Assembly (NCBI RefSeq): GCF_900240285.1
Contig: NZ_OESS01000001.1
Span: forward strand, 1,302,001 to 1,366,000
Length of the DNA: 64,000 nt
Direction: 5' to 3'
From: Halobacillus sp. Marseille-P3879
GTDB lineage: Bacteria; Bacillota; Bacilli; Bacillales; Halobacillaceae
Shown: positions 33,722 to 42,586 of the stretch, piece by piece
Layout of the letters: each line of letters starts with the position of its first letter
Position numbering within the stretch: the stretch's first letter is position 1
Translations under genes and position numbers: made by a program
The notes under the pieces: generated by a model
Told to the model about the DNA's origin: nothing
The model's input: the letters and a program-made list of their open reading frames with translations, nothing else
The model's database searches: none

Positions 33722-33758
33722 CCGTGTATTCTCCTTAATATAGGTCTCTTTATATCTT

Positions 33759-34403
33759 TTATTTATCAGCGGGTGATTCCATATACTCGTAGTCCCCGTA
33801 TGTGATTGAGGATTGTCCATTCGTTAGATTTGTTACCAAGTTATCAAACTCTTCAACTTCGTTTTTCTTCACATATACTTCTATTTCCACTTTTTCTAAG
33901 TAATGAACCTTTTTAATGGAATATTTAGAATTTCTGAGCTCATTTTCGAGCTTTCCAAGAAGTGAATAATCAGCACTTACTGTAACTTCCTGCACCAATT
34001 CTCTTATTATAATCCCTGTTGCTTTTATAGCTTCAGAAGCAGCGCTTGAGTAAGCGCGGATTAACCCGCCTCCTCCCAGCTTAATGCCTCCAAAATACCT
34101 GGTGACTACGACAGCCGTATCTTTTATATCCATTCTTTTCAGCACTTCAAGCATAGGTATTCCTGCTGTCCCGCTCGGCTCCCCATCATCGTTCGCTTTT
34201 TGGATTAGGTTATGTTCTCCGATCATATAAGCTGAGCAGTTATGGGTGGCATCAGGATGCTTCCGCTTGATGGACTGGATAAATTCCTGAGCTTCTTCTT
34301 CAGTCTCACATCTTTGGACATACCCGATAAATCGGGATTTTTGTATATTTATTTCATGGGTTCCTTGATATTTTACAGTTGTATAACATTCTAGCATCGA
34401 CAT
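33759..34403 (-). CDS. yvyE: YigZ/IMPACT-family protein YvyE
   Basis: The 214-residue protein matches the UPF0029 family: INIQKSRFIGYVQRCETEEE, HPDATHNCSAYMIG, NDDGEPSGTAGIPMLEVL, VVTRYFGGIKLGGGGLIRAYS. The last ~70 residues form the C-terminal DUF1949 domain. Its biochemical role is uncertain; eukaryotic IMPACT proteins touch translation control. AGGAGG precedes the ATG. It is divergent from degS, the same order as in B. subtilis. Confidence 0.9.
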   Translation of the reverse strand: MSMLECYTTVKYQGTHEINIQKSRFIGYVQRCETEEEAQEFIQSIKRKHPDATHNCSAYMIGEHNLIQKANDDGEPSGTAGIPMLEVLKRMDIKDTAVVVTRYFGGIKLGGGGLIRAYSSAASEAIKATGIIIRELVQEVTVSADYSLLGKLENELRNSKYSIKKVHYLEKVEIEVYVKKNEVEEFDNLVTNLTNGQSSITYGDYEYMESPADK

Positions 34404-34550
34404 TTAACCTCCTAAATTTTTATTATATAATGGGTAGTGCAAATGGGGCAAATTAATGTTCGATTTTTATAACATAAGTGTTCGACAAATCACCCCCATA
34501 AATAGACATGGGTCCGACGAATGATTATCGTGAACATGGAGGAGACTGCT

Positions 34551-35681
34551 ATGAAATCTGGGAATAAAGAACTCGACGACATTATTAAAGATATGGTGTC
34601 AACAGTAACGAACAGTAAGGATGAAATTTTCCAGATTGGCGAGGACTCCCGGGGAGAGTATGATAAGTTACATCAAGAGCTCGAATCTATTAAACATCAA
34701 GTGGTGGGGCTGATCGATAAAGGAGATGAAATAGAAAGAAAGGTTCGCTCCTCGAGACTTCGTCTATCACAAGTCAGCAAGCAATTCAGACAATATTCCG
34801 AAGAAGATATCCGTAAAGTATATGAACAGACTCATGGATTACAGATGGACCTGTCTATGACGAGAGAGAAAGAGAAACAACTTCGGGAACGGCGCGATGA
34901 AATTGAGATGAGACTACGCAATTTGGATGCAACGATTGAACGGGCCGAGGCCCTGAGTGGTAAAATCTCTGTCGTGCTCAATTACTTAACGGAAGACTTT
35001 AAGAATGTGACACAAACGCTTCAATCAGCAAAAGAAAAACAAGAGTTTGGATTGCAGATTATTGAGGCTCAGGAAGAAGAACGCAGGCGGTTGTCCCGAG
35101 AGATTCATGATGGACCTGCTCAGTCGCTTGCCAACGTCATGCTTCGCTCTGATTTGGTTGAACGGATCTTTGATGAACGGGGGGCGGAAGAAGCCCTGGT
35201 TGAAATGCGCAATGTAAGAAAACTTGTACGTTCTGCACTATATGATGTAAGACGTATTATTTACGACCTTCGACCTATGGCTTTGGATGATTTAGGTTTA
35301 ATCCCTACGTTAAAAAAGTATTTAGCAACGATTGAAGAGTACAACAAACTCCAAATTAACTTCACTTCCCTGGGAAGGGAGCGGAGGCTGGAAAGCAAGT
35401 ATGAAGTGGCGATCTTCAGATTAATTCAAGAAGCCGTTCAAAACGCTGTGAAGCACGCGGAGGCAGATTCGATTGATGTTAAGGTTGAACTTAGAAATGA
35501 GAAGACGAGGATTGTCATTAAAGATGATGGAAAAGGTTTCGATCCGGAAGTAAAGAAAGATAAATCATTCGGATTGATGGGAATGCGGGAGCGAGTCGAT
35601 ATGGTAAATGGAGAATTACATATCCAATCCTCTCCAGGTCAAGGGACCATCGTCACAATTGAATTGCCATTAAATGAATAA
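34551..35681 (+). CDS. degS: sensor histidine kinase DegS
   Basis: The ~376-residue cytoplasmic kinase has an N-terminal coiled-coil sensor (about 10-175), the HisKA_3 dimerisation box RRRLSREIHDGPAQSLAN with the phosphoacceptor His, and an ATPase domain with FRLIQEAVQNAVKHAEAD, DDGKGFDP and SFGLMGMRERVDMVNG. There is no membrane segment, as in B. subtilis DegS. I chose ATG 34551 because GGAGGAG lies six bases upstream. Two earlier in-frame ATGs lack such a site. It phosphorylates DegU to control exoenzymes, motility and competence. Confidence 0.94.
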   Translation: MKSGNKELDDIIKDMVSTVTNSKDEIFQIGEDSRGEYDKLHQELESIKHQVVGLIDKGDEIERKVRSSRLRLSQVSKQFRQYSEEDIRKVYEQTHGLQMDLSMTREKEKQLRERRDEIEMRLRNLDATIERAEALSGKISVVLNYLTEDFKNVTQTLQSAKEKQEFGLQIIEAQEEERRRLSREIHDGPAQSLANVMLRSDLVERIFDERGAEEALVEMRNVRKLVRSALYDVRRIIYDLRPMALDDLGLIPTLKKYLATIEEYNKLQINFTSLGRERRLESKYEVAIFRLIQEAVQNAVKHAEADSIDVKVELRNEKTRIVIKDDGKGFDPEVKKDKSFGLMGMRERVDMVNGELHIQSSPGQGTIVTIELPLNE

Positions 35682-35840
35682 AAATAGAGAAAAACTATGT
35701 AAAAAGGCATGAATCGTTTATAATAGGAATTAGGATTAGGGTCGATCGACTAAAGTTAGAGATAAAGAGACATAACAGATGATTCATTCGAGACATACAA
35801 ACAATCGAATGATGAAAAATTTAGGAGGTAGGCTCAAAAA

Positions 35841-36515
35841 ATGACCAGTATCGTTTTGATTGATGATCACAAACTATTTCGCGAAGGTGTAAAACGTATC
35901 TTAGACTTCGAATCCAGCTTTGAAGTTGTGGCAGAGGGAGACGATGGCTCTGTTGCTTTAGATTTAATTGAAAAACATAACCCGGATATCGTTTTAATGG
36001 ATATCAATATGCCTAGTAAAAATGGAGTGGAAGCTACGGCTGAAATTACTCAGCGTTACTCTCACATCAAGGTGATAATTCTCTCCATCCATGATGATGA
36101 AAACTATGTCACTCATGCTTTAAAAACCGGGGCTCAAGGTTATCTTCTAAAAGAAATGGATTCTGACGCGCTTATAGAAGCCATTAAAGTAGTCGGTAAC
36201 GGAGGGTCTTATCTTCATCCAAAAGTGACTCACAACCTAGTAGCGGAATACCGCCGTTTATCAGACACGAATTCCAACGAGGCATTCCGCACGATTGAAT
36301 ATCGCAAGCCGCTTCACCTGCTTACTCGTCGTGAGTGTGAAGTTCTGCAGCTGCTTGCGGATGGACAAAGCAATCGTGGAGTGGCTGAGGCATTGTTTAT
36401 TAGTGAGAAGACCGTAAAAAACCACGTAAGTAATATTTTACAGAAAATGAACGTCAATGACCGTACTCAAGCTGTAGTCACTGCTATCAAAAACGGCTGG
36501 GTGGAAGTAATATAA
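35841..36515 (+). CDS. degU: response regulator DegU
   Basis: The 224-residue protein has a receiver domain ([12 protein letters not shown] with the acidic pair, [12 protein letters not shown] with the phosphoacceptor Asp near 56, and the Lys in LLKEMD) and a C-terminal LuxR-type helix-turn-helix ([37 protein letters not shown]). The 159-base gap after degS is enough for a separate promoter. AGGAGG precedes the ATG. It should control the comF and flagellar genes downstream. Confidence 0.95.
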   Translation: MTSIVLIDDHKLFREGVKRILDFESSFEVVAEGDDGSVALDLIEKHNPDIVLMDINMPSKNGVEATAEITQRYSHIKVIILSIHDDENYVTHALKTGAQGYLLKEMDSDALIEAIKVVGNGGSYLHPKVTHNLVAEYRRLSDTNSNEAFRTIEYRKPLHLLTRRECEVLQLLADGQSNRGVAEALFISEKTVKNHVSNILQKMNVNDRTQAVVTAIKNGWVEVI

Positions 36516-36528
36516 GATGATAATCAAT

Positions 36529-36566
36529 TCTCTCTGACTACTTATCTAGTCAGAGGGATTTTTTTG
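36529..36566 (+). terminator. terminator of degSU
   Basis: TCTCTGACTA and TAGTCAGAGGGA form a ten-pair stem with one G-U pair, followed by eight T. Confidence 0.85.
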
Positions 36567-36728
36567 TATTTAAGAAAAACTATTAAAGAGTAACAATTAC
36601 AGTGGCGAATGTGAGAATTGCCATCATTGTGAAACAGCAGGTGCAATTCGAAAGACGTTGATGTAAAATAAATACTAAATCAGGGACATACATATAGTGG
36701 GTAAATGATATAATAAGGAGCTTGATCT

Positions 36729-37574
36729 ATGAAAACAGCAGTACTTACTGATAGTACAGCCTATATTCCTAAAAAGACACGCCAATCGAAGCAGATTCAC
36801 ATGGTTCCTCTTAATGTAGTGTTTGGAGAAGAATCATATCAGGAGGAAATCGACATTACTACTGACGACTTCTACGATATGGTAAAGGAAAACGAAGAGC
36901 TTCCTAAAACTTCCCAGCCATCGATCGGACTAATGACTGAAAAGCTGGAGGAACTGGCTAAGGATTATGACGCTGTAGTTGCGATTCACCTTTCAAGCGG
37001 CATCAGCGGGACGTATCAAGGTATGGTAACAGCCGGAGAAATGGTTGAGGAGATTGACGTCCATGTGTTTGATTCAGAAATGAGTTGTCTTATGCAGGGC
37101 TTTTATGTGCTGGAAGCTTCCGAGCTTGCAGCAAATGGTGCACTGCCTGAACAAATTATAGCAAGGCTGGATGAGATGAAGCAGTCGATGAACGCTTACT
37201 TTATGGCAGATGATTTATCCCATCTTCAGCGGGGAGGCCGGCTGAACGGAGCTCAGGCTTTTGTGGGCAGTCTTCTACAGGTTAAACCTGTGCTTCATTT
37301 CGTAGATACAAAGATTGTTCCATTCGAAAAGATACGTACGCGCAAAAAGGCACTAAAACGGATTCTTACTTTGTTTGAGGATTCGGTAACTCAAGAAGGA
37401 CAGTATAAAGCAAGTGTTATTCATGCCAATAGAAGAGAGGATGCTGATCAGATCAAACAAGAGATTGAATCTCAGTTTCCGAATGTGGAAGTGACGGTCA
37501 GCTATTTTGGTCCTGTAATTGGAACCCATCTGGGTGAAGGTGCTATGGGGCTGGGCTGGTACCGCAAATCCTAA
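36729..37574 (+). CDS. degV: DegV-family fatty-acid-binding protein
   Basis: The 281-residue protein begins MKTAVLTDSTAYIPKKT and has the DegV hallmarks PKTSQPSIG, HLSSGISGTYQGM, LQRGGRLNGAQAFVGSLLQVKP and GPVIGTHLGEGAMGLG. Family members bind a fatty acid and, as FakB, present it to the kinase FakA. No kinase is encoded nearby. It sits between degU and comFA as in B. subtilis. Confidence 0.92.
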   Translation: MKTAVLTDSTAYIPKKTRQSKQIHMVPLNVVFGEESYQEEIDITTDDFYDMVKENEELPKTSQPSIGLMTEKLEELAKDYDAVVAIHLSSGISGTYQGMVTAGEMVEEIDVHVFDSEMSCLMQGFYVLEASELAANGALPEQIIARLDEMKQSMNAYFMADDLSHLQRGGRLNGAQAFVGSLLQVKPVLHFVDTKIVPFEKIRTRKKALKRILTLFEDSVTQEGQYKASVIHANRREDADQIKQEIESQFPNVEVTVSYFGPVIGTHLGEGAMGLGWYRKS

Positions 37575-37581
37575 TATTGCA

Positions 37582-37616
37582 GCACCTGTTTGTGAGACTC
37601 AGGCAGGTGCATAATT
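37582..37616 (+). terminator. weak terminator-like hairpin before comFA
   Basis: GCACCTG and CAGGTGC form a seven-pair stem with a 15-base loop and a poor T-tail (ATAATTTCATT). It lies in the 67-base gap between degV and comFA. Confidence 0.4.
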
Positions 37617-37641
37617 TCATTAAAAAGCAGGTGATGATTGG

Positions 37642-39036
37642 ATGAAACTTTTCCGAAAACCTTCTTCTTCGTTTTCCCCTTATTTTTCCCCCTTCTCAGA
37701 AGATTCTCCCCACCAGCATTTAGCAGGCAAACTGTTAACTCGCAGTGAAATTACGTTAAAAGAGAGTGAACTTACTCAATTAAGAAAAAATTTGCTCGTC
37801 CAAATCGTTTCTTCCATCACAGGTCGGCAATGTCAACGCTGCGGCGTTCGTCAGTCTTATTTTCTCTGTTGTTTTCCCCACTCTGTCTGTCAGAAAGAAT
37901 GTTGTTTCTGCCGCAACTGTATTATGATGGGACGAGTTACGGAATGTGAACCTCTCTATTTATTCAGTCCTCTTGCATCCTTTAAGAAGCATGCCTCACC
38001 TTGCCGTTGGAAGGGGGATCTAACACCAGGCCAGCAAGCAGCTGCAGACCGTATTATCAGTTCTATTCATAAGCGGGAGGAACTGCTTGTCTGGGCAGTT
38101 TGCGGCGCCGGGAAGACAGAAATGCTGTTTCCAGGTTTAACTCATGCCCTTAAGCAAGGAATGAGGATCTGCCTGGCTACCCCACGTACAGACGTGGTTC
38201 GGGAACTGGTGCCGCGACTTCGGTCTGCGTTTCCTGATGTTGAAATCGAAGCCCTGTATGGAGACAGTGAAGATAAAATGGGATCTGCTCAGCTGCTCCT
38301 CTCTACCACCCATCAATTGTACCGATACGCTGGAGCTTTCGATGTCATGATTATTGATGAAATTGACGCCTTTCCCTTTCATAATGATAATTCCCTAAAA
38401 TGGGCAGCAGCTCGGGCTGCAAAGGTGGAGGCGGCAAAAATTTACTTAACAGCCACTCCGCGGAAAAAAGAAAAGCGTCGCATCAAAAATAAGCAGCTTC
38501 CCGCCGTCTTTATACCTTCCCGCTTTCATGGTCATCCTTTACCTGTGCCCAAACTCAAACTTACCCCAACGCTGCGTTCCCAATTATCTAAAGCTTCTCT
38601 TCCTAAGTCTGTCCTCAACTCGATTTCCATTCAGCAAAAAGGCAGGCGGCAGCTATTATTATTTGCCTCTACCATTTCCTACGCAGAAAAAATCGCCCGA
38701 TTGTTATCATCCGATTATTCAATAGACTCCGTTCATGCTGAAGATCCAGAACGGGCGGATAAAATAGAAAGCTTTCGAAAGAGAGAGCTTGAGGTTCTTG
38801 TTACAACGACAATCCTTGAACGTGGTGTGACGTTTCCTTCCGTTGATGTATTTGTCATTGATGCAGGTCACCATGTGTTTGATGAGGCAGCCCTCGTACA
38901 AATTGCCGGAAGAGCTGGCAGAAGTCCTGAGGACCCTACAGGAGAAGTCATCTTTTTTCATATTGGAAAAACCGATGCGATGCTGGAAGCGCAGACAGCT
39001 ATTGAAAAAATGAATCGGAAGGCAAAAAAGCTATGA
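37642..39036 (+). CDS. comFA: late competence DNA helicase/translocase ComFA
   Basis: The 464-residue superfamily 2 ATPase has an N-terminal four-Cys type zinc region (CQRCGVRQSYFLC with CCFCRNC), Walker A WAVCGAGKTEM, a D-E-I-D box (MIIDEIDAF), LTATPRKK (motif III) and motif VI QIAGRAGRS with TTILERGVTFPSVDV. It powers inward transport of single-stranded DNA during transformation. The gene overlaps comFC by four bases. No ComK-type AT boxes are evident in the short upstream gap. Confidence 0.94.
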   Translation: MKLFRKPSSSFSPYFSPFSEDSPHQHLAGKLLTRSEITLKESELTQLRKNLLVQIVSSITGRQCQRCGVRQSYFLCCFPHSVCQKECCFCRNCIMMGRVTECEPLYLFSPLASFKKHASPCRWKGDLTPGQQAAADRIISSIHKREELLVWAVCGAGKTEMLFPGLTHALKQGMRICLATPRTDVVRELVPRLRSAFPDVEIEALYGDSEDKMGSAQLLLSTTHQLYRYAGAFDVMIIDEIDAFPFHNDNSLKWAAARAAKVEAAKIYLTATPRKKEKRRIKNKQLPAVFIPSRFHGHPLPVPKLKLTPTLRSQLSKASLPKSVLNSISIQQKGRRQLLLFASTISYAEKIARLLSSDYSIDSVHAEDPERADKIESFRKRELEVLVTTTILERGVTFPSVDVFVIDAGHHVFDEAALVQIAGRAGRSPEDPTGEVIFFHIGKTDAMLEAQTAIEKMNRKAKKL

Positions 39037-39704
39037 GATGCGTGATTTGTTTTGCGTCTATTTTACCAAGCGTGAACTGGACTAACTTTTTATCACCGCA
39101 AAAAGAAGAAAAGGTTTGTCAGGTCTGCTGTGAAAAACTAGAATTCATCGATGACCCTGGCTGCCCCCGGTGTGGGCGGAGTGAGGGCACTCAACTATGT
39201 TTCGACTGTGAACGTTGGGAACAGTCCGACTATCAGAGTGTACTTACAAAAAATATATCGGTATGCACTTATAATGACTTTGCTAAGGAGCTGGTCGCAC
39301 GCTGGAAATACAGAGGGGACTTTACGCTCATTGAGGCTTTTACTGAAGCTGTCCAGACGAAGTATAAAAACCACTTTAATGGGATGGAAGCTGACCTTGT
39401 CGCGATTCCCTTAAGTAAGGAGCGTTTAAGGGAGCGGGGGTTTAATCAATCTGAAGCGCTGATTACGCAGCTCGGTGCGTCTCCTGAACGCTTTTTAAAA
39501 AGAAAAGGAAGTGAGAAACAGTCCAAGAAGGGGCGCAGGGATCGGATAAGTGGAGAGAATCCTTTTGAGCTGATTGGCAGAACGGAGCGGCCGGTGGTGC
39601 TGGTGGATGATATTTATACGACTGGGATGACGGTGAGGCATCTGGCTCATCTGCTTCGGGAGGCGGGGTGTCCGGCTGTCTATTCCTTTACACTTTTTCG
39701 TTAG
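39033..39704 (+). CDS. comFC: competence protein ComFC (phosphoribosyltransferase-like)
   Basis: The 223-residue protein has N-terminal Cys pairs (CVICF, CQVCC, CPRCGR, CFDC), the fold's LVAIPLSKERLRERGFNQSE and the phosphoribosyltransferase loop PVVLVDDIYTTGMTVRHL. It is needed for DNA uptake in B. subtilis through contact with ComFA. Its ATG overlaps the comFA stop (ATGA). The usual B. subtilis comFB between them is absent. Confidence 0.93.
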   Translation: MRCVICFASILPSVNWTNFLSPQKEEKVCQVCCEKLEFIDDPGCPRCGRSEGTQLCFDCERWEQSDYQSVLTKNISVCTYNDFAKELVARWKYRGDFTLIEAFTEAVQTKYKNHFNGMEADLVAIPLSKERLRERGFNQSEALITQLGASPERFLKRKGSEKQSKKGRRDRISGENPFELIGRTERPVVLVDDIYTTGMTVRHLAHLLREAGCPAVYSFTLFR

Positions 39705-39712
39705 GAGCTCTT

Positions 39713-39740
39713 TTGATTTTGTGAGGTTTGCCGATATAAT
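39713..39740 (+). promoter_or_regulatory. promoter before yvyF
   Basis: TTGATT, a 16-base spacer and TATAAT fit sigma-A. The same place carries GCCGATAT (39730-39737), the sigma-D -10, but without a TAAA at the right distance. So sigma-A is preferred. Confidence 0.5.
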
Positions 39741-39770
39741 AGAAAAAGAGATTTATTGGAGGATTATATA

Positions 39771-40193
39771 GTGGCTGAGTTAGCGAATTGTCCAAGGTGT
39801 AATGCTTTATTTATGAAGGGTCCTGTAAAGGTTTGCAGGGATTGTGTGAAGCAGGAGGAAGAGGATTTTCAAACGGTTTATTCATTTGTAAGGCAGAAGA
39901 AGAATCGTACGGCTACAGTTTCTGATATTGTAAGGGAGACAGGTGTTGAGGAATATAAAATTCGTGAGTTTGTGAAAGCGAAGCGGCTGCATCCGGCTAA
40001 GTTCCCTGGATTGGCATACTCCTGTAAGAAGTGCGGAGCAGATATTAAGGAAGGCCAGCTGTGTGAAGGATGTACCGGCCAGCTTCAGGCCGACATGCAG
40101 AAGCAGGAGGAAATAAAAGCAATTGCTGAGAAAAATAAGAAAGAAGACGCAGGTCAAGTTACTTATTATTCAGTAAAGGGGAACAATCGCTAA
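39771..40193 (+). CDS. yvyF: flagellar operon zinc-ribbon protein YvyF
   Basis: The 140-residue protein has an N-terminal CPRCNALF and CRDC pair, a central helix-turn-helix-like segment (TATVSDIVRETGVEEYKIREF) and a second four-Cys ribbon (CKKCGADI, CEGCTGQL). This matches the YvyF/TIGR03826 flagellar operon protein, a proposed regulator. GTG 39771 follows TGGAGGA seven bases upstream; an earlier in-frame start would bury that site. Confidence 0.85.
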   Translation: MAELANCPRCNALFMKGPVKVCRDCVKQEEEDFQTVYSFVRQKKNRTATVSDIVRETGVEEYKIREFVKAKRLHPAKFPGLAYSCKKCGADIKEGQLCEGCTGQLQADMQKQEEIKAIAEKNKKEDAGQVTYYSVKGNNR

Positions 40194-40218
40194 ATGAACC
40201 ATAGGTGATGACCGATAT
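40191..40218 (+). promoter_or_regulatory. sigma-D promoter of flgM
   Basis: TAAA, a 16-base spacer and ACCGATAT match the sigma-D consensus TAAA-N15-GCCGATAT. It lies 36 bases before the flgM start, with the TAAA overlapping the yvyF stop. Confidence 0.7.
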
Positions 40219-40254
40219 AAGAGAAAGACAGTCCGATAGAAAGAGGTGGATGGT

Positions 40255-40530
40255 GTGAAGATCCAAGGCACGAATCATACGAATTTAAATCCATATCAGA
40301 AACAGTTTAATCAACAAAAGGATGTAAAAAATAATAGTAAGCAGCAACAGGATAAAGTGGAAATCTCTGAACACGGCAAAGCACTGCAGGATTCTGGGAA
40401 GAAGAGTGAAGATCGTCAGCAGTACATCAATGAGATTAAAGCCCAGGTTGATAACGGGAACTATAAGGTTGATTCGCAGCAGACCGCGAAGAATCTCGTT
40501 GATTTTTTTACGGATCATAAAGGAGAATAA
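40255..40530 (+). CDS. flgM: anti-sigma-D factor FlgM
   Basis: The 91-residue hydrophilic protein starts VKIQGTNHTNLNPYQKQFNQ and ends in a helical sigma-binding region with KVDSQQTAKNLVDFF. It holds sigma-D inactive until the hook is complete. B. subtilis FlgM has 88 residues. GTG 40255 follows AGAGGTGGA. It is under its own sigma-D promoter, giving autoregulation. Confidence 0.9.
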   Translation: MKIQGTNHTNLNPYQKQFNQQKDVKNNSKQQQDKVEISEHGKALQDSGKKSEDRQQYINEIKAQVDNGNYKVDSQQTAKNLVDFFTDHKGE

Positions 40531-40532
40531 GT

Positions 40533-41021
40533 GTGTTCATTAAACAGATAATAGATTACCTGGAAAGATTGAAGCAGCTGCATGAAAGTCTTCTTGCTTT
40601 ATCGAAAAGAAAGACAGAAGCTTTGAAGACGAACGATATCGATGGCCTGAGATCATGCTTGAATCAGGAGCGGAAGCATATCTCTGCTATTGAGACGCTG
40701 GAGAAGAAACGGATTGCAGCTGTGAAGGAGTGGGCTGCCAATGAGGCTGACTACGAGGGAGAGAACCCGACGATCTCAGAAATTATTGAGTGGGTGGACT
40801 GGGCAGGACGGCAGCAGCTTAAAGAAGTGTATGACGCGTTCATTCTTGTACTGGCGGAGTTAAAGCAGCAGGAAGTATTGAACGGAGATTTAACGAGACA
40901 ATCGCTTCAATTTGTAAATATGTCACTTGATTTATTACAGCCTACGATAGAGAGCGTCAATTATGGTGGGACCTCACGAGCAAATGGTCCCAAGCGTTCT
41001 GTATTTGATTCGCAGGCTTAA
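40533..41021 (+). CDS. flgN: FlgN-family flagellar chaperone (YvyG)
   Basis: The 162-residue, mostly helical protein (ERLKQLHESLLALSKRKTEA, LETLEKKRIAAVKEW) fits FlgN/YvyG, the export chaperone of FlgK and FlgL encoded next. The GTG start at 40533 follows AAGGAGA in the end of flgM, with a two-base gap, so translation is coupled. Confidence 0.85.
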   Translation: MFIKQIIDYLERLKQLHESLLALSKRKTEALKTNDIDGLRSCLNQERKHISAIETLEKKRIAAVKEWAANEADYEGENPTISEIIEWVDWAGRQQLKEVYDAFILVLAELKQQEVLNGDLTRQSLQFVNMSLDLLQPTIESVNYGGTSRANGPKRSVFDSQA

Positions 41022-41039
41022 AGATAGAGGGGGAGTACG

Positions 41040-42575
41040 ATGGGATCGACGTTCGGAGGTTTGGAAGTAGCGAAAAGCGGTTTGTTTGCCCAGCAGTCAG
41101 CGTTAAGCACGACGGGACATAACATATCGAATGCCAATACAGAGGGATATACAAGGCAGCGGGTCAATTTTGAACAGGCCGGTCCTTATCCGCCGTCTTC
41201 ACGTAACCGCCCTGAAATTCCAGGACAGATTGGCGGCGGTGTTACGGCTGGGGCGATTGAACGGATTCGGGACGGTTATTTAGATGATCAATATCGAGCG
41301 GAGAATAATAAGTCCGGTTATTATGAGTCCCGGTCAGATGCGTTAGGCCGCCTTGAAGAGGTTATGAACGAACCGTCTGAGGACGGATTGTCTAAAACGA
41401 TGGACCGCTTCTGGGACTCATTGCAGGACCTTTCAGTAGACCCGGAGGATTCGGGGGCACGTTCGGTTGTAAGGCAGCGAGGTCAGGCAGTGGCTGAAAC
41501 TTTTAATTATTTATCCGATAAACTCAATGGATTAAAGGGTGATATCGGGAAAGAGGCAGATGTCACAACGAAAGATATTAATTCGATGGCTTCACAGATT
41601 AACAGCTTAAATCAACAAATTGCAGAGGTAGAGCCTCATGGCCAGGTGCCGAATGATTTATACGATGAACGTGACAACTTAATTGATAAGCTGTCAGAGC
41701 AGGTAAACATAGAAGTTACATATGAAAACCCACCTTCTTCTGCTGACGCGATGGCGACGGGGAAAGCGAATATTACTTTAATTGGTGAAAGTGGAGAGGC
41801 TATGGAGCCCAAGCTGGTAGATGGGTCGGATAATTCTACGAATGAGATTCAGGTAAATTACGACGAGGATCAGCTTGCTGAAAATGTAACGTTAGGTGAC
41901 GAAGAATTTTCAATTAGTGAATTTACTTCAGCCGGTAAATTAAAAGGGCTGCTGGATTCAGGTGGTTTTGTAAACGAAGACGGAGAAGCGGACGGCACGA
42001 TGGAAAACATGCTAATGGACTTAGATAAAATGGCAACAGGGTTTGCACAGGAATTCAATGAAGTACATACAGGTGGAGAATCTTTAAATAGTATCGAAGA
42101 CGGAGCAGATGTTCCTGATTTCTTTCAAATGGATGGAGAAAAGGAAGATGGAGTTATTAAAGGTCTAGCAGGTACGCTGGATATTACCGATGAGATAAAA
42201 GAAGATACCGACCATATTGCTGCTGCCAAGGACCCTTATGCAGGAGATGGAGATAATGCAAGTGCGCTTGCCGAAGTGCAGAACCAGTCGAACGAATTGT
42301 TCGGGGAAGAAACCTCCCTGGATGATTATTACGAGTCTTTAATTGGCTCGATGGCTGTGGAAGCTCAGGAAGCGAATAGGATGAAGGGCAATGCAGATAC
42401 GTTAAAAGAATCGGCGCAGGAGCAGCGCGATTCTGTAAGTTCGGTCTCTTTAGATGAAGAAATGACGAATATGATTAAGTTCCAGCATGCGTATAATGCA
42501 TCAGCACGGAACATTACCACAATTGACGAACTGCTTGATCGTGTAATAAATCAGATGGGTGTAGTCGGAAGGTAG
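41040..42575 (+). CDS. flgK: flagellar hook-associated protein FlgK (HAP1)
   Basis: The 511-residue protein has the FlgK/FlgE N-terminal region (GSTFGGLEVAKSGLFAQQSA, GHNISNANTEGYTRQRVNFE) and a C-terminal EEMTNMIKFQHAYNASARNI. It forms the hook-filament junction. It is strongly acidic, especially in the middle, typical of halophile surface proteins. B. subtilis FlgK has 507 residues. A run of AGGGGGAG precedes the ATG. Confidence 0.95.
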   Translation: MGSTFGGLEVAKSGLFAQQSALSTTGHNISNANTEGYTRQRVNFEQAGPYPPSSRNRPEIPGQIGGGVTAGAIERIRDGYLDDQYRAENNKSGYYESRSDALGRLEEVMNEPSEDGLSKTMDRFWDSLQDLSVDPEDSGARSVVRQRGQAVAETFNYLSDKLNGLKGDIGKEADVTTKDINSMASQINSLNQQIAEVEPHGQVPNDLYDERDNLIDKLSEQVNIEVTYENPPSSADAMATGKANITLIGESGEAMEPKLVDGSDNSTNEIQVNYDEDQLAENVTLGDEEFSISEFTSAGKLKGLLDSGGFVNEDGEADGTMENMLMDLDKMATGFAQEFNEVHTGGESLNSIEDGADVPDFFQMDGEKEDGVIKGLAGTLDITDEIKEDTDHIAAAKDPYAGDGDNASALAEVQNQSNELFGEETSLDDYYESLIGSMAVEAQEANRMKGNADTLKESAQEQRDSVSSVSLDEEMTNMIKFQHAYNASARNITTIDELLDRVINQMGVVGR

Positions 42576-42586
42576 GTGAGTGAGTC

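Noticed and set aside
34452-34486. Repeated TGTTCGA upstream of degS considered as a LexA site
   Set aside because: The two units are direct repeats, not the inverted CGAAC-N4-GTTCG needed by Bacillus LexA, and the spacing is wrong.
36706-36714. Extended -10 (TGATATAAT) before degV
   Set aside because: Transcription from it would begin after the AAGGAG ribosome site (36715-36720), so it cannot be the main promoter of degV.
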